From the NCBI RefSeq assembly GCF_013177295.1, contig NZ_CP053642.1, forward strand, positions 372,001-436,000: a DNA stretch of 64,000 nucleotides, given 5' to 3'. Position numbers and translations under genes: made by a program. A model generated the notes under the pieces. That model did no database searches and was not told the DNA's origin. It saw only the letters and a list, made by a program, of their open reading frames with translations. Source of the stretch: Actinomyces marmotae. Lineage in GTDB: Bacteria > Actinomycetota > Actinomycetes > Actinomycetales > Actinomycetaceae. Below, piece after piece: positions 20,793-29,668 of this stretch (positions are counted from its first letter, which is position 1; every line of letters begins with the position of its first letter).

Positions 20793-22343
20793 ATGCAGAC
20801 ACTCACCGTCGCCACAGGCCCCTACCCGGTGCTCTCCCTCATGGTGCTGGTCCCCCTCATCGGGGCCCTGCTCCTGGCCGTTCCCGCCCTGCGGGGCCAG
20901 GCGCGCGGGCTCGGCCTGGTCATCGCGCTCGTCGAGCTCGGCCTGGGCATCTGGGCTGCCATCCTCTTCGACCCCCACGCGGGGACCGTCTACCAGCTCG
21001 CCGAGACCCACCAGTGGATCCCGGCCATGGGCGCCTCCTGGGCGTTGGGCGTCACCGGCCTCGGCCTGGCGATGCTCCTGCTGGCCGTCTTCCTCGTGCC
21101 CATCGTGCTCCTGGCCTCCTGGGGCGAGATCCCCGCGGACAACCAGGCCGGCTTCGCCGGGCTCATCCTGTCCCTTGAGGCCTTCATCATCGTCATCTTC
21201 ACCGCGCGTGACGTCCTCCTCTTCTATCTCGTCTTCGAGGCGATGCTCCTGCCCGTCTACTTCCTTATCGGCCGCTACGGGGGGCCCGACCGGCGCCGCG
21301 CCGCCATCAAGTTCCTCCTCTACTCCCTGGCCGGCGGCCTCGTCATGCTCATCGGCGTCGTTGCCCTGGCCGTGTACGGCCCCGGCGGCGAGGGGAACTA
21401 CCTCATCGAGAACCTGTCCCAGGGGCTCACCTCCTCCACGGGCGTCACCCGGGGCATCTTCGTCACCTTCCTCATCGCCTTCGCTGTCAAGGCCCCGATG
21501 GTGCCCGTGCACACCTGGCTGCCCGACACCGCCGAGCAGGCCACTCCGGGCACCTCAGTGCTGCTCATCGGCGTCCTGGACAAGATCGGCACCTACGGGA
21601 TGATCGCGATCGTCCTGCCGCTCTTCCCCGAGGCCTCCCGCTGGGCGGCGCCGGTCATCCTGCCCCTGGCGATCGTCGGCATCATCTACGGCGGGCTCGC
21701 CGCCATTGGTCAGGACCACCTCTACCGGCTCATCTCCTACACGTCCATCAGCCACTTCGGCTTCATGGTGCTGGGGATCTTCATCGGCAACCAGATCGCC
21801 GCCGTCGGCGCCATGGTCTACATGGTCGCCCACGGGCTGTCGATCGCCGGCCTCTACCTCATCACCGGCTTCATGGCCCGGCGCACCGGGACCGTGCGCA
21901 TCAGCGAACTCGGCGGCATCGCCCGCGTGATGCCGCTTATCGCCGGGACCTTCCTCTTCTCCGGCCTGGCGTCCATCGCCCTGCCGGGCCTGTCCGGCTT
22001 CGTCCCCGAGTGGATGGTCCTCACCGGCAGCTTCTCGGCCAAGCCCGTCTACGGGCTCCTCGCGCTGCTGGGCGTCATCATCGCCGCTGTCTACATGCTC
22101 CTGCCCTACCAGAGGGTCTTCACCGGGGCGCCGGCCCCGGAGCGCGTCGGCAGTCAGGACCTCGACGGCCGTGAGCGCGTCGTCGTCGCCCCCATCCTCG
22201 TCGCCATGCTGGTCCTGGGCCTGGCGCCCGCCAGCCTGACCGGCATCCTCGACGGCGTCGGGGCCCAGACCGCCGCCACCATGACCGGGGCGGGTTCTCA
22301 GCCCGCCGCCACGGCCCCCGTCACGGAAGGGAGCAGCAAGTGA
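20793..22343 (+). CDS. nuoM: NADH-quinone oxidoreductase subunit M
   Basis: Antiporter-like proton-pumping subunit (516 residues, ND4 type). Motifs are FYLVFEAMLLPVYFLIGRYG (conserved Glu), VKAPMVPVHTWLPDTAEQA and ISYTSISHFGFMVLGIF. The start is the ATG 14 bp after nuoL, following AGAGGACA. It ends in a GTGA overlap with nuoN. Confidence 0.96.
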   Translation: MQTLTVATGPYPVLSLMVLVPLIGALLLAVPALRGQARGLGLVIALVELGLGIWAAILFDPHAGTVYQLAETHQWIPAMGASWALGVTGLGLAMLLLAVFLVPIVLLASWGEIPADNQAGFAGLILSLEAFIIVIFTARDVLLFYLVFEAMLLPVYFLIGRYGGPDRRRAAIKFLLYSLAGGLVMLIGVVALAVYGPGGEGNYLIENLSQGLTSSTGVTRGIFVTFLIAFAVKAPMVPVHTWLPDTAEQATPGTSVLLIGVLDKIGTYGMIAIVLPLFPEASRWAAPVILPLAIVGIIYGGLAAIGQDHLYRLISYTSISHFGFMVLGIFIGNQIAAVGAMVYMVAHGLSIAGLYLITGFMARRTGTVRISELGGIARVMPLIAGTFLFSGLASIALPGLSGFVPEWMVLTGSFSAKPVYGLLALLGVIIAAVYMLLPYQRVFTGAPAPERVGSQDLDGRERVVVAPILVAMLVLGLAPASLTGILDGVGAQTAATMTGAGSQPAATAPVTEGSSK

Positions 22344-23932
22344 GCTTCACCGCCCCGTCCATCCAGTGGGCCGGCCTCGTCCCGGTCCTCATCATCCTGG
22401 GAGCCGCCATCCTCGGCGTGCTCATCGAGGCCCTCATGCCGCGCCGCGCCCGGCACCTCGCCCAGACGGCGCTGGCCGTCCTGGCCATCCTCGGCGCGAT
22501 GGTCGCCATCGTGTGGCGCTGGGGCGTCGTCGTCGACGGCAGGGCCCCCGGCTACCCCGTCATCGGCTTCAACGAGGACAACTTCGGCATCGCAGCCCAG
22601 GGCATCGTGCTCATCATCGGCCTGCTGTCCATCCTCGTGATCTCAGACCGCACCGAGATCGGAGACTCCGCGTTCGCCGCGCAGGCCGCCGACCGGCCCG
22701 GCAGCGCCGAGGAGAGCGAGTCCATCCACGCCGGGTGGCTGGCCACAGAGGTCTTCCCCCTCGCGCTGTTCTCACTGGCCGGCATGATGCTCTTTCCGGT
22801 GGTCAGCGACCTCATCTCCCTGTTCGTCATGCTCGAACTCGTCTCGCTGCCGCTGTACGTCATGGCCGCCATGGCCCGCCACCGCCGCCTGCTCAGCCAG
22901 GAGGCCGCCATGAAGTACTTCGTCCTGGGCGCCTTCGCCTCGGCCTTCCTCCTCATGGGCTCCGCCCTCCTCTACGGCGCCTCCGGCTCCGTGTTCTACA
23001 ACGACCTCCAGAACGGGGTCCGGGTACAGCCGGGGCTCGCCTCGGCCGTGGACGGCGCCATCGCGGGCGTCGACTGGCTCGTGCTCGCCGGGGTCACCCT
23101 CGTGCTCGTGGGCCTCCTCTTCAAGATCGCCGCCGCGCCCTTCCACGCTTGGAGCCCGGACGTCTACCAGGGCGCCCCCACCCCGGTGACCGGCTTCATG
23201 GCCGCCGGGGTCAAGGCCACCGCCTTCCTCACCCTCGTGAGGTTCTTCTACATGGTCGGCGGGGGGCTGAGTTGGGATCTGGCCCCCGCCCTATGGGCCA
23301 TCGCCATCCTCACCATGGTGGTGGGCACCGTCGTCGGCATCGTCCAGCGCGACGTCAAACGCATGCTCGCCTATTCCGCGATCGCCCACGCCGGATACAT
23401 GCTCATCGGCATCATCGCCTACAACCAGCGCGCGATCCTGGCGATCCTCTTCTACTGCCTGGCCTACGGCATCGCCACGGTCGGCGCCTTCGGCGTCATC
23501 TCCCTGGTGCGCGAGTCCCACGGTGGGGGAGCGGGGGCCGAAGCCACCGGCCTGGACGACTACCGGGGCCTGGCCCGTCGCAGCCCCTGGCTCGCCGGTG
23601 CCATGACGGTCTTCCTGCTGTCCTTCGCGGGCATCCCGCTCACCGGTGGTTTCATCGGGAAGTTCCAGCTCTTCGCAGCCGGTATCGGCGGTGGGGCGAC
23701 CTGGCTCGTCGTCATCGCGGTCGCGAGCTCGGCGGCCACGGCCTTCTTCTACCTCAGGCTCGTCGTGCTCATGTACTTCCGCACCCCCGAGGGCGAGGGC
23801 GTCACCGTCGTCGACTCCCAGGGTATGGCCGCGGCCGCGATCACCATGGCCGTCCTGGCCACGATCGCCCTGGGCGTGCTGCCCCAGGCTGCGCTCACGG
23901 TGCTCGGCGATGCGGCTATGCTCATCCCGTGA
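22340..23932 (+). CDS. nuoN: NADH-quinone oxidoreductase subunit N
   Basis: Third antiporter-like subunit (530 residues, ND2 type). Visible features are FVMLELVSLPLYVMAAMARH, the lysine-bearing FKIAAAPFHAWSPDVYQGAPTPV, and MLAYSAIAHAGYMLIGI. GTG start inside the nuoM stop, and it overlaps the downstream prenyl synthase in the same way, so the operon continues beyond complex I. Confidence 0.96.
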   Translation: MSFTAPSIQWAGLVPVLIILGAAILGVLIEALMPRRARHLAQTALAVLAILGAMVAIVWRWGVVVDGRAPGYPVIGFNEDNFGIAAQGIVLIIGLLSILVISDRTEIGDSAFAAQAADRPGSAEESESIHAGWLATEVFPLALFSLAGMMLFPVVSDLISLFVMLELVSLPLYVMAAMARHRRLLSQEAAMKYFVLGAFASAFLLMGSALLYGASGSVFYNDLQNGVRVQPGLASAVDGAIAGVDWLVLAGVTLVLVGLLFKIAAAPFHAWSPDVYQGAPTPVTGFMAAGVKATAFLTLVRFFYMVGGGLSWDLAPALWAIAILTMVVGTVVGIVQRDVKRMLAYSAIAHAGYMLIGIIAYNQRAILAILFYCLAYGIATVGAFGVISLVRESHGGGAGAEATGLDDYRGLARRSPWLAGAMTVFLLSFAGIPLTGGFIGKFQLFAAGIGGGATWLVVIAVASSAATAFFYLRLVVLMYFRTPEGEGVTVVDSQGMAAAAITMAVLATIALGVLPQAALTVLGDAAMLIP

Positions 23933-25035
23933 CCACACCGTTGTCGTTGAGCGCCCCGGAACTCGAGGGCCGCATGGCCCCTGCCCTCGACGCCGTGGAG
24001 GAGCGGCTCATGGCGATCGTCAGCAACGCCGACGAGACCATCAACCCTCCCACCTCCCACCTGGCCCGGGCCGGGGGCAAGCGCCTGCGCCCCGCCCTCG
24101 TCCTCCTGACCGCCCAGCTCGGCGACCCCGAGCTCGCCACCGGTGAGGCGGTGAGGGACGCGGGCGTGGCCGTGGAGCTGACCCACATCGCCACGCTCTA
24201 CCACGACGACGTCATGGACGATGCCCCCCTGCGCCGCGGCGCCCCCAGCGCCCAGACCGTCTGGGGGAACTCGGCGGCCATTCTCGCGGGCGACATCCTC
24301 GTGGCCCGCTCCTCCCAGCTCATCGCCGCCCTCGGCCCGGAGGCGACCCTCGCCCACGCGCGCACCTTCGAGCGCTTGTGCACCGGCCAACTCCACGAGA
24401 CCCTCGGCCGTCCGGCGGGAACCGACCCGGTGGACCACTACATCCAGGTGCTCGCGGACAAGACCGGCTCCCTCATCGCCGTCTCCGCCCGCTACGGCGC
24501 CATGCTCACCGGCGCGGGCCCCGTGGTCGAGGCCATCGTCGAGGAGTTCGGCGAGCGGATCGGCATCGCCTTCCAACTCGCCGACGACGTCATCGACCTG
24601 GCCTCCGACTCCGAGACCACCGGCAAGACCCCCGGAACGGACCTCCTCGAGGGCGTGGACACGATGCCCGTCCTCCTGCTGCGCACCGCCCTGGCCGCGG
24701 GCGAGCTCGACGCCGCGGGCCAGTCGATCCTCTCCGACTTGTCCTCCGCGGACCTGCGCGATCCCGCCGTCCTCGCCGGGGTCGTCGCGCGCCTGCGCGC
24801 CCACCCCGTTCTCCAGCGCACTCGGCAGATGGCGGTGTCCTGGGCTGACGAGGCCATCGCCGGCCTGGAGGGCCTGGAGGAAGCCGTCCTCGCCGCGACC
24901 CGCGAGCGCCTGGCCTCAGGCGGCGTCGCCGAGGACGATCTGAGGACCGCCCTGGCCGACGCCCGCGAGCGCGCCCGGGTGGTGCGGGGCCTGCTCGAGG
25001 ACTTCGCCCACCAACTCGTCGACCGGGCCGCCTGA
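23929..25035 (+). CDS. Trans-polyprenyl diphosphate synthase (menaquinone side chain)
   Basis: Chain-elongating prenyltransferase of the long-chain class. The first Asp-rich motif is D93-D94-x-x-D97-D98 (YHDDVMDD) and the second is D219-D220-x-x-D223 (ADDVID). GGKRLRPAL, upstream of the first motif, binds isopentenyl diphosphate. The GTG start overlaps the nuoN stop (GTGA) and gives 368 residues. Its coupling to nuo and the presence of menG and the menJ-like gene at the other end of the cluster suggest it makes the menaquinone tail. Chain length cannot be read from the sequence alone. Confidence 0.9.
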   Translation: MTTPLSLSAPELEGRMAPALDAVEERLMAIVSNADETINPPTSHLARAGGKRLRPALVLLTAQLGDPELATGEAVRDAGVAVELTHIATLYHDDVMDDAPLRRGAPSAQTVWGNSAAILAGDILVARSSQLIAALGPEATLAHARTFERLCTGQLHETLGRPAGTDPVDHYIQVLADKTGSLIAVSARYGAMLTGAGPVVEAIVEEFGERIGIAFQLADDVIDLASDSETTGKTPGTDLLEGVDTMPVLLLRTALAAGELDAAGQSILSDLSSADLRDPAVLAGVVARLRAHPVLQRTRQMAVSWADEAIAGLEGLEEAVLAATRERLASGGVAEDDLRTALADARERARVVRGLLEDFAHQLVDRAA

Positions 25036-25051
25036 GGCCGGTCCTTGACAC

Positions 25052-25071
25052 GGAGGGCCGTGCGGCCCTCC
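25052..25071 (+). terminator. Short hairpin after the nuo operon
   Basis: GGAGGGCC and GGCCCTCC form an 8-bp stem around a 4-nt loop, 16 bp after the prenyl synthase stop. It has no T-run and may assist the much stronger hairpin 20 bp downstream. Confidence 0.5.
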
Positions 25072-25090
25072 ACCCCTCCGCAGAGCGCGA

Positions 25091-25125
25091 GGCGGGCCCC
25101 ACGGCTCTGCGCCGTGGGGCCCGCC
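25091..25125. terminator. Bidirectional terminator between nuo operon and aztD
   Basis: A perfect 15-bp inverted repeat (GGCGGGCCCCACGGC and its complement) with a 5-nt loop lies between two converging transcripts. It ends 13 bp before the aztD stop codon, so it can serve the nuo operon on one strand and the azt operon on the other. Confidence 0.85.
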
Positions 25126-25137
25126 TCCTTCATGAGC

Positions 25138-26523
25138 TCAGTGCGTGGCCTCAGCCGTGTGCTCGTGCTCGTGCTCCTCGTCGTGGTGCTGCCCGTCGTG
25201 GTGCTCCTCGTGCTCCTCGTCGTGGTGCTCGGAGCCATCGGCGTGCGTGTGCTTGGCGAAGGCGACCTCGTTGGGGGTCACCGAGTAGGCCTTGGTGGTC
25301 TTCTCCCCGTTGGTGAGGTCCACCTTGTGGACGCTGTTCGTGGCCGGCTCGGTCACCCAGGCGGTCGTGCCGGAGATCTGGAGGGCCGGGTGGGCGTCCT
25401 GCCACTTGGCCGGCGGCTGCCAGGCGGCGATCACGGGGATCGAGTCGACGAAGGACCCCGAGGCGGGGTCGAGCTTGTGCAGGGCCCCGTCGGTGCCGAG
25501 CACCCAGGCGTTGTCTTCGCCGTCGCGCTTGATGCCGCGCCACGTGTACTCCGCGCCCGCGGGCATGTTGACGACGGAGAAGGTGCCGGCGGCCGAGTCG
25601 AGCAGGCCGACGCGGTGCAGGTTGACGCCCTCGGCGTCGCGGTCGTCCTTGTAGTCGGTGACCGCGATGGGGGAGGAGGTGGTGGTGTAGGAGTTGCCCA
25701 CGCGCCCGTAGTCGGCGTCAGGGCTGGCGATCTTGGTGAAGGAGCCGCCCTTGTACAGCAGGACGCCGTTCTCGCAGCCGAGCATGGCGGCCTCATCCTT
25801 CATGACGCCCTCGCCATGGACCCCGGGGCACTCCTCGTTGCGGGTGAGCTCGGTGCCCGAGGCGTCCTGGGCCAGTGCCCCCTTGCGGGACTCAGAGTTC
25901 CCCAGGGTGCGGATGACCGTGCCGTCGGAGAGCTTGACGGCCACGCCGTGGTGGGCCTCCTCGGAGGCGATCTTCTCGGTGCTCGGCAGGCTGGTGACGG
26001 TCTCATCGGCGTCGTGGCCCAGGGCGTCGGTCTTGACGAAGGTGATCTCCCCGCTGCCGTCGGCGAACAGGCCGGTCCAGCCGCCGTGGGGCGTCACGTG
26101 CCCGCCCTTGTTTGCCGGGAAGACGAGGTCGGTGAGCTTCGCCTCGCCGCCGCCGGCCCCGGTGGACAGGACCCGGAAGCCGGACTCGGTGGTGATCAGG
26201 ACGTGCTCGTTGTCGCCGAAGGGGTTGAGGCGCAGGAAGCCGCTCATGGGGAAGTCGGCGACCTCCTCCAAGGTGGAGGCGTTGACGACCTTGACGCCGC
26301 CGTCGTAGGCGAAGACGAAGCGGTCCGAGCCGTGGTGGTGCTCGTGGGCCTCGGCGGAGGCGCTCATGGCGGCGGTCGCGGAGGCAGCCGTGGTGGCCGA
26401 GGCACCCTTCGAGCCTGAGCCGCAGGCGCCCAGGGCCAGGGCCGTGGCGCTCAGGGCGGCGATGACGGCGGCGCGCCGCGTGGCGCCGACCAGGCGCGGG
26501 CGTGACGAGATAGAGGATGACAT
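25138..26523 (-). CDS. aztD: AztD-like zinc metallochaperone, lipoprotein with His-rich ends
   Basis: Predicted extracytoplasmic zinc chaperone that hands metal to AztC. A lipoprotein signal (LALGAC) is followed by a short His cluster (EAHEHHH), a beta-propeller-like body (RFVFAYDGGVKVVNASTLEE, GGHVTPHGGWTGLF, WVLGTDGALHKLD), and a tail with 13 His in the final 38 residues. The start is ATG 26523 because AAAGGA lies 6 nt upstream; the open frame before it is not needed. Last gene of the aztB operon, 46 bp after aztC. In described Azt systems AztD is a propeller protein. The very long acidic His tail here is notable and may buffer zinc, which is inference. Confidence 0.82.
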   Translation of the reverse strand: MSSSISSRPRLVGATRRAAVIAALSATALALGACGSGSKGASATTAASATAAMSASAEAHEHHHGSDRFVFAYDGGVKVVNASTLEEVADFPMSGFLRLNPFGDNEHVLITTESGFRVLSTGAGGGEAKLTDLVFPANKGGHVTPHGGWTGLFADGSGEITFVKTDALGHDADETVTSLPSTEKIASEEAHHGVAVKLSDGTVIRTLGNSESRKGALAQDASGTELTRNEECPGVHGEGVMKDEAAMLGCENGVLLYKGGSFTKIASPDADYGRVGNSYTTTSSPIAVTDYKDDRDAEGVNLHRVGLLDSAAGTFSVVNMPAGAEYTWRGIKRDGEDNAWVLGTDGALHKLDPASGSFVDSIPVIAAWQPPAKWQDAHPALQISGTTAWVTEPATNSVHKVDLTNGEKTTKAYSVTPNEVAFAKHTHADGSEHHDEEHEEHHDGQHHDEEHEHEHTAEATH

Positions 26524-26569
26524 GAGATGTCCTTTCTGGCTGGGGCGTGTCATCGGCGGTGATCGGTCC

Positions 26570-27484
26570 TCACGCGGTGAGGGCCGTGGTGATGCGGTCT
26601 GTGTTGACGGCGAGCATGTCCAGGTAGGTGGGCGCCTCGCCGTCGGGGGCGGACAGGGATTCGGTGAACAGGGAGACCACCTGGATGTCCTGCCCGGCGG
26701 ACTCCTTGAGGGCGGTGATGAGCTTGTCGGAGTGCGAGGTGTCGGCGAAGATCGCGCTCACGCCGGCGTCGCGCACCGCCGTCGAGAGCTCCTCCAGGTC
26801 CGAGGCGCTGGGGGCGGCGAGCGTGGAGCCGCCGGGGATGACGGCGCCGATGAGGCGGAAGCCGTAGCGGGCCGCCATATATCCGAACACGTGGTGGTTG
26901 GTGACCAGGGCGCGCTTGTCCTGGGGGATCGCGCCGAAGCGGGTGGCCATGTCCTTGTCGGCCGCGGTGAGCCTGTCGCGGTAGGCCGCGGCGGAGGCGG
27001 ACAGGGCGGAGGCATCGATCCCGGACACCTTCCCGAGCGCGCCCTCCAGCCCGTTGACGACGTCGATCATCCTGGTGGGGTCGGTCCAGAAGTGCGGGTC
27101 GGGGCCGGAGGCATCATCGGAGGAGTACTCGATGGGAGTGAACTGCTCCCCGGCGGTGAACAGCGTGACGCCGTCCCCCTTGGCGCTCTCGATATTGCTG
27201 GCCAGCCCCTCTTCCAGGCCCAGGCCATTGGTCACCAGGAGAGCAGCGTCGCGCATGGCCAGGGTCTGCTTGGCGGAGATACCGAAGGAGTGCGGGTCCG
27301 CGTTGGGCGCCATGAGGGTGGTGACGCTCGCCTGGTCACCCACCACCTGGGTGACGACATCTCCCAGGATGTTCGTGGTGACCACGATCGACGGCTTTCC
27401 GGTCTTCTCCTTGGGGCCGTCGCAGGCGGCGACGGCGCCCAGGGGTGACAGCGCGAGGAGCGTGAGCAGGTCCCGGCGCCTCAT
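26570..27484 (-). CDS. aztC: AztC-like zinc-binding ABC transporter lipoprotein
   Basis: Cluster A-I metal-binding protein that delivers zinc to the AztB permease. The lipobox (VAAC, Cys21) marks it as a lipoprotein. Metal ligands expected for the family are visible: His65 (ADPHSFGIS), His131 (PDPHFW), His197 or 198 (TNHHVFGY) and Asp248 (FADTS). It lacks the long His-rich loop found in ZnuA. That fits AztC proteins, which depend on AztD for loading. 304 residues. The ATG overlaps the stop of the preceding lipoprotein gene by four bases. Confidence 0.88.
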   Translation of the reverse strand: MRRRDLLTLLALSPLGAVAACDGPKEKTGKPSIVVTTNILGDVVTQVVGDQASVTTLMAPNADPHSFGISAKQTLAMRDAALLVTNGLGLEEGLASNIESAKGDGVTLFTAGEQFTPIEYSSDDASGPDPHFWTDPTRMIDVVNGLEGALGKVSGIDASALSASAAAYRDRLTAADKDMATRFGAIPQDKRALVTNHHVFGYMAARYGFRLIGAVIPGGSTLAAPSASDLEELSTAVRDAGVSAIFADTSHSDKLITALKESAGQDIQVVSLFTESLSAPDGEAPTYLDMLAVNTDRITTALTA

Positions 27485-28755
27485 GCCCCCACCACCTCGA
27501 AGGAGACGAGGCCGGCAGCGGGGATCGTCCGGGCCACGCGGGCGGAGTCAGCCGCGTCGATCTCCAGGACGGAGGCGCCATCGGCGCCGGGGGCGTAGAC
27601 GCGCTTGGGAGTGACCCGAAGGCCGGCGGCCGCGGCGAGGCCGGGGTTGGCGATGGGCTCGGTGACCGTGGCCTCGGCGCCGTCGGCCCACACGCGCACG
27701 CGCCCCTCGGCGTCCACGCCCACGACCCGCTTGTGCGTGTCGTCCATCGCGGACACGGCGACGACGGGCGCCCCGAAGGCCACCCTCGTCCAGCTCCTGG
27801 CCCGCACGCTGAGGAGCCAGGCGCCACCGTTCTCATCCAGGGCCACCACCTGGGAGCGGCGGGCCCGGTTGGACAGGGAGACGATCTTCGTCCCGGCGGC
27901 CTCCTCCGGCAGGGGGACCCACGTCAGGGAGGGCGGCTCGGCGGTCGCGGTCGAGGAGGGCTCCGGCGCGACGACGGCGCCGCCCTGGCAGCCCAGGACG
28001 ATGCCGGCGCGGGTCAGCGCCCCGCCCGACGCCGCCGCGCAGGCGACGCCCTGGCCGACGGCACTGCCGGCGTCGTCGATGATGCTCGCCTGGCCCCCGG
28101 AGACCAGGACGGTCCTCTCTCCCAGCGGAGCGGCGAAGGACCCGGCGTCGATGGTGGCCGTGGTCAGGGCGCTCTGACGCCCCTGCCCCAAGGCCTGGCG
28201 GTCCAGGACCGTGGCGGTGGTGCCCGAGGCGATGACGGTGCGGGCGTTGGTGGAGGCCACGCTGGCCTTCCCGCTCATCCCCAGGGCGCCCAGGTCCCGG
28301 GAGGCGGCGCGGTAGAAGTGCTGGTGGTCGCCGTGGTCCCAGGTCCACGCCCCGGAGTCCACCAGGCTGAGCGCGCCGTCCGGCCCGGTGAGGGCCACGA
28401 ATCGGGAGTCCGACGCGGTGGCGGTCAGGCCGGGCAGTGAGGTGATGGGGGCCGGGGCGCCGTCGGCGGCGAGGTCGAGGAGGCTCACCTGGCCGTCGGA
28501 GGAGGTGGTCACCAGGGACAGGGGCGCCTCGGAGAGCTCCGTGGCGCCGTCGATGTGGCCGTGCCCATCACCCTGGGCGGCCGCGCTGGCCTCCGAGGTG
28601 CCTGACGGGGAGGCGCTCGCGGCGCCGTCGGAGGGCGAGCCCCCGGAGCAGGCGCTGAGGGCGAGGGCGGCGGCCAGCCACGCGACGGCGGCGGTTCCGG
28701 CACGGCCGCCGCGGACGGCTCCGCGGATGCGCTGGGAGGGCTGGGGGAGTCTCAC
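27481..28755 (-). CDS. Propeller-like lipoprotein in the zinc transport operon, divergent AztD relative
   Basis: The GTG start overlaps the aztB stop (GTGA), giving 424 residues with signal peptide and lipobox (LALSAC). It has a Ser/Ala-rich linker with GHGHID, then repeated blade-like strands (VSLLDLAADG, LSLVDSGAWTWDHGDHQH, ATVLDRQ, VWADGAEATV). A central stretch with one Cys followed by VLGCQGGAVV lines up with ECPG...MLGCENGVLL in AztD. I therefore read it as a diverged AztD relative. It has few His outside the DHGDHQH cluster and no His tail. Function unknown; an accessory metal-binding or surface role in zinc uptake is inferred from the operon. Confidence 0.7.
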   Translation of the reverse strand: MRLPQPSQRIRGAVRGGRAGTAAVAWLAAALALSACSGGSPSDGAASASPSGTSEASAAAQGDGHGHIDGATELSEAPLSLVTTSSDGQVSLLDLAADGAPAPITSLPGLTATASDSRFVALTGPDGALSLVDSGAWTWDHGDHQHFYRAASRDLGALGMSGKASVASTNARTVIASGTTATVLDRQALGQGRQSALTTATIDAGSFAAPLGERTVLVSGGQASIIDDAGSAVGQGVACAAASGGALTRAGIVLGCQGGAVVAPEPSSTATAEPPSLTWVPLPEEAAGTKIVSLSNRARRSQVVALDENGGAWLLSVRARSWTRVAFGAPVVAVSAMDDTHKRVVGVDAEGRVRVWADGAEATVTEPIANPGLAAAAGLRVTPKRVYAPGADGASVLEIDAADSARVARTIPAAGLVSFEVVGA

Positions 28756-29618
28756 GCGTGCTCCTTCGCGGTTGTGGGGGACAGGAGGGGCCTGCCCGAG
28801 CGGCGCCGGCCGGTCAGCGCGGCGGCCCCGGAGGCCAGGAGGAAGACGCCCGCGGCCGTGGCGGTGATGGTGGCGCCGCCGGCCGTGTCCGCGTACAGGG
28901 AGATGTAGAGGCCCACGACGACGCAGGCGCTGGAGATGACAGCCGCCCAGGCGGTCATCGCGAGGATCGACTTCGACCACAGCGCGGCCGTGGCCGGCGG
29001 GGCGACGAGGAGCGCCACCACCAGCAGAGTGCCCACGGCCCGGTAGGAGGCGACGACGGCCGCGATGATCAGGAGGGTCAGGCCGGCCTGGGCCAGCGCC
29101 GGGCGCATCCCCAGGGTCAGCGCGATGCCCGGATCGAGAGACAGCGCCGTCAAGGGGCGGATCATGATGGCGCCCACGATGAGGACGACGATAAGCGTGC
29201 CGATGAGCACGGTGATCTCATCACTCCTGATCCCCAGGATGTCGCCGAAGAGGATCGCGGTGATATCCGTGGCGAAGGAGCGGGACCGGGAGACGATGAT
29301 CACGCCCAGGGAGAGCATGAGGACGAAGGTGATGCCGATGGCGGTGTCCTGGGAGAGGCGGGCCCGCCGGGACAGGAGGGCGACGAGCACGCCCATGGCG
29401 GTGGCGCTGAGCGCGGCGCCGGCCAGTGTGGGCAGCCCGATGAGGGCGCTGATCGCCACCCCCGGCAGCATGCCGTGGCCGATGGCCTCCCCGAGGAATC
29501 CCATGCCCCGGATGACCACCCAGGTGCCCGCCACCGAGCAGACCAGCGCCGCGAGGACCCCTCCGGTCAGGGCATTGGAGAAGAACCCGAGGGAGAGCGG
29601 GTCGAGGAGGTAGTGCAC
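28752..29618 (-). CDS. aztB: AztB-like zinc ABC transporter permease
   Basis: ABC-3 family permease with about eight hydrophobic segments; GMGFLGEAIGHGMLPGVAIS is the family's cytoplasmic-loop signature. I start it at GTG 29616-29618. TACGCT lies 6 nt upstream, so transcription should begin at this codon. The longer open frame from 29654 would run through the operator. First gene of the leftward operon (aztB, propeller lipoprotein, aztC, aztD). 288 residues. Confidence 0.87.
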   Translation of the reverse strand: MHYLLDPLSLGFFSNALTGGVLAALVCSVAGTWVVIRGMGFLGEAIGHGMLPGVAISALIGLPTLAGAALSATAMGVLVALLSRRARLSQDTAIGITFVLMLSLGVIIVSRSRSFATDITAILFGDILGIRSDEITVLIGTLIVVLIVGAIMIRPLTALSLDPGIALTLGMRPALAQAGLTLLIIAAVVASYRAVGTLLVVALLVAPPATAALWSKSILAMTAWAAVISSACVVVGLYISLYADTAGGATITATAAGVFLLASGAAALTGRRRSGRPLLSPTTAKEHA

Positions 29619-29624
29619 CCGCGA

Positions 29625-29630
29625 AGCGTA
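29625..29630 (-). promoter_or_regulatory. -10 element of the aztB operon
   Basis: TACGCT on the minus strand ends 6 nt before the aztB GTG. GTGACA at 29649-29654 (minus strand) is a reasonable -35 with an 18-bp spacer. The palindromic operator lies between the two and touches the -10, so a bound repressor would block this promoter. Confidence 0.65.
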
Positions 29631-29642
29631 ACGATAATCGTT
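29630..29642. promoter_or_regulatory. Putative Zur-type operator
   Basis: AACGATAATCGTT is a perfect 6-bp inverted repeat around one base, at the centre of the divergent aztA/aztB promoter region. It overlaps the aztB -10 and spacer and lies at about -39 to -27 relative to the predicted aztA start. Fur-family repressors such as Zur use AT-rich palindromes of this style in front of zinc-uptake genes. The identity of the regulator is inferred. Confidence 0.65.
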
Positions 29643-29656
29643 CGCGGTTGTCACGC

Positions 29657-29662
29657 TATGCT
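29657..29662 (+). promoter_or_regulatory. -10 element of aztA
   Basis: TATGCT ends 6 nt before the aztA ATG at 29669, predicting a leaderless transcript. Its -35 region overlaps the shared palindromic operator. Confidence 0.6.
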
Positions 29663-29668
29663 CACGGC

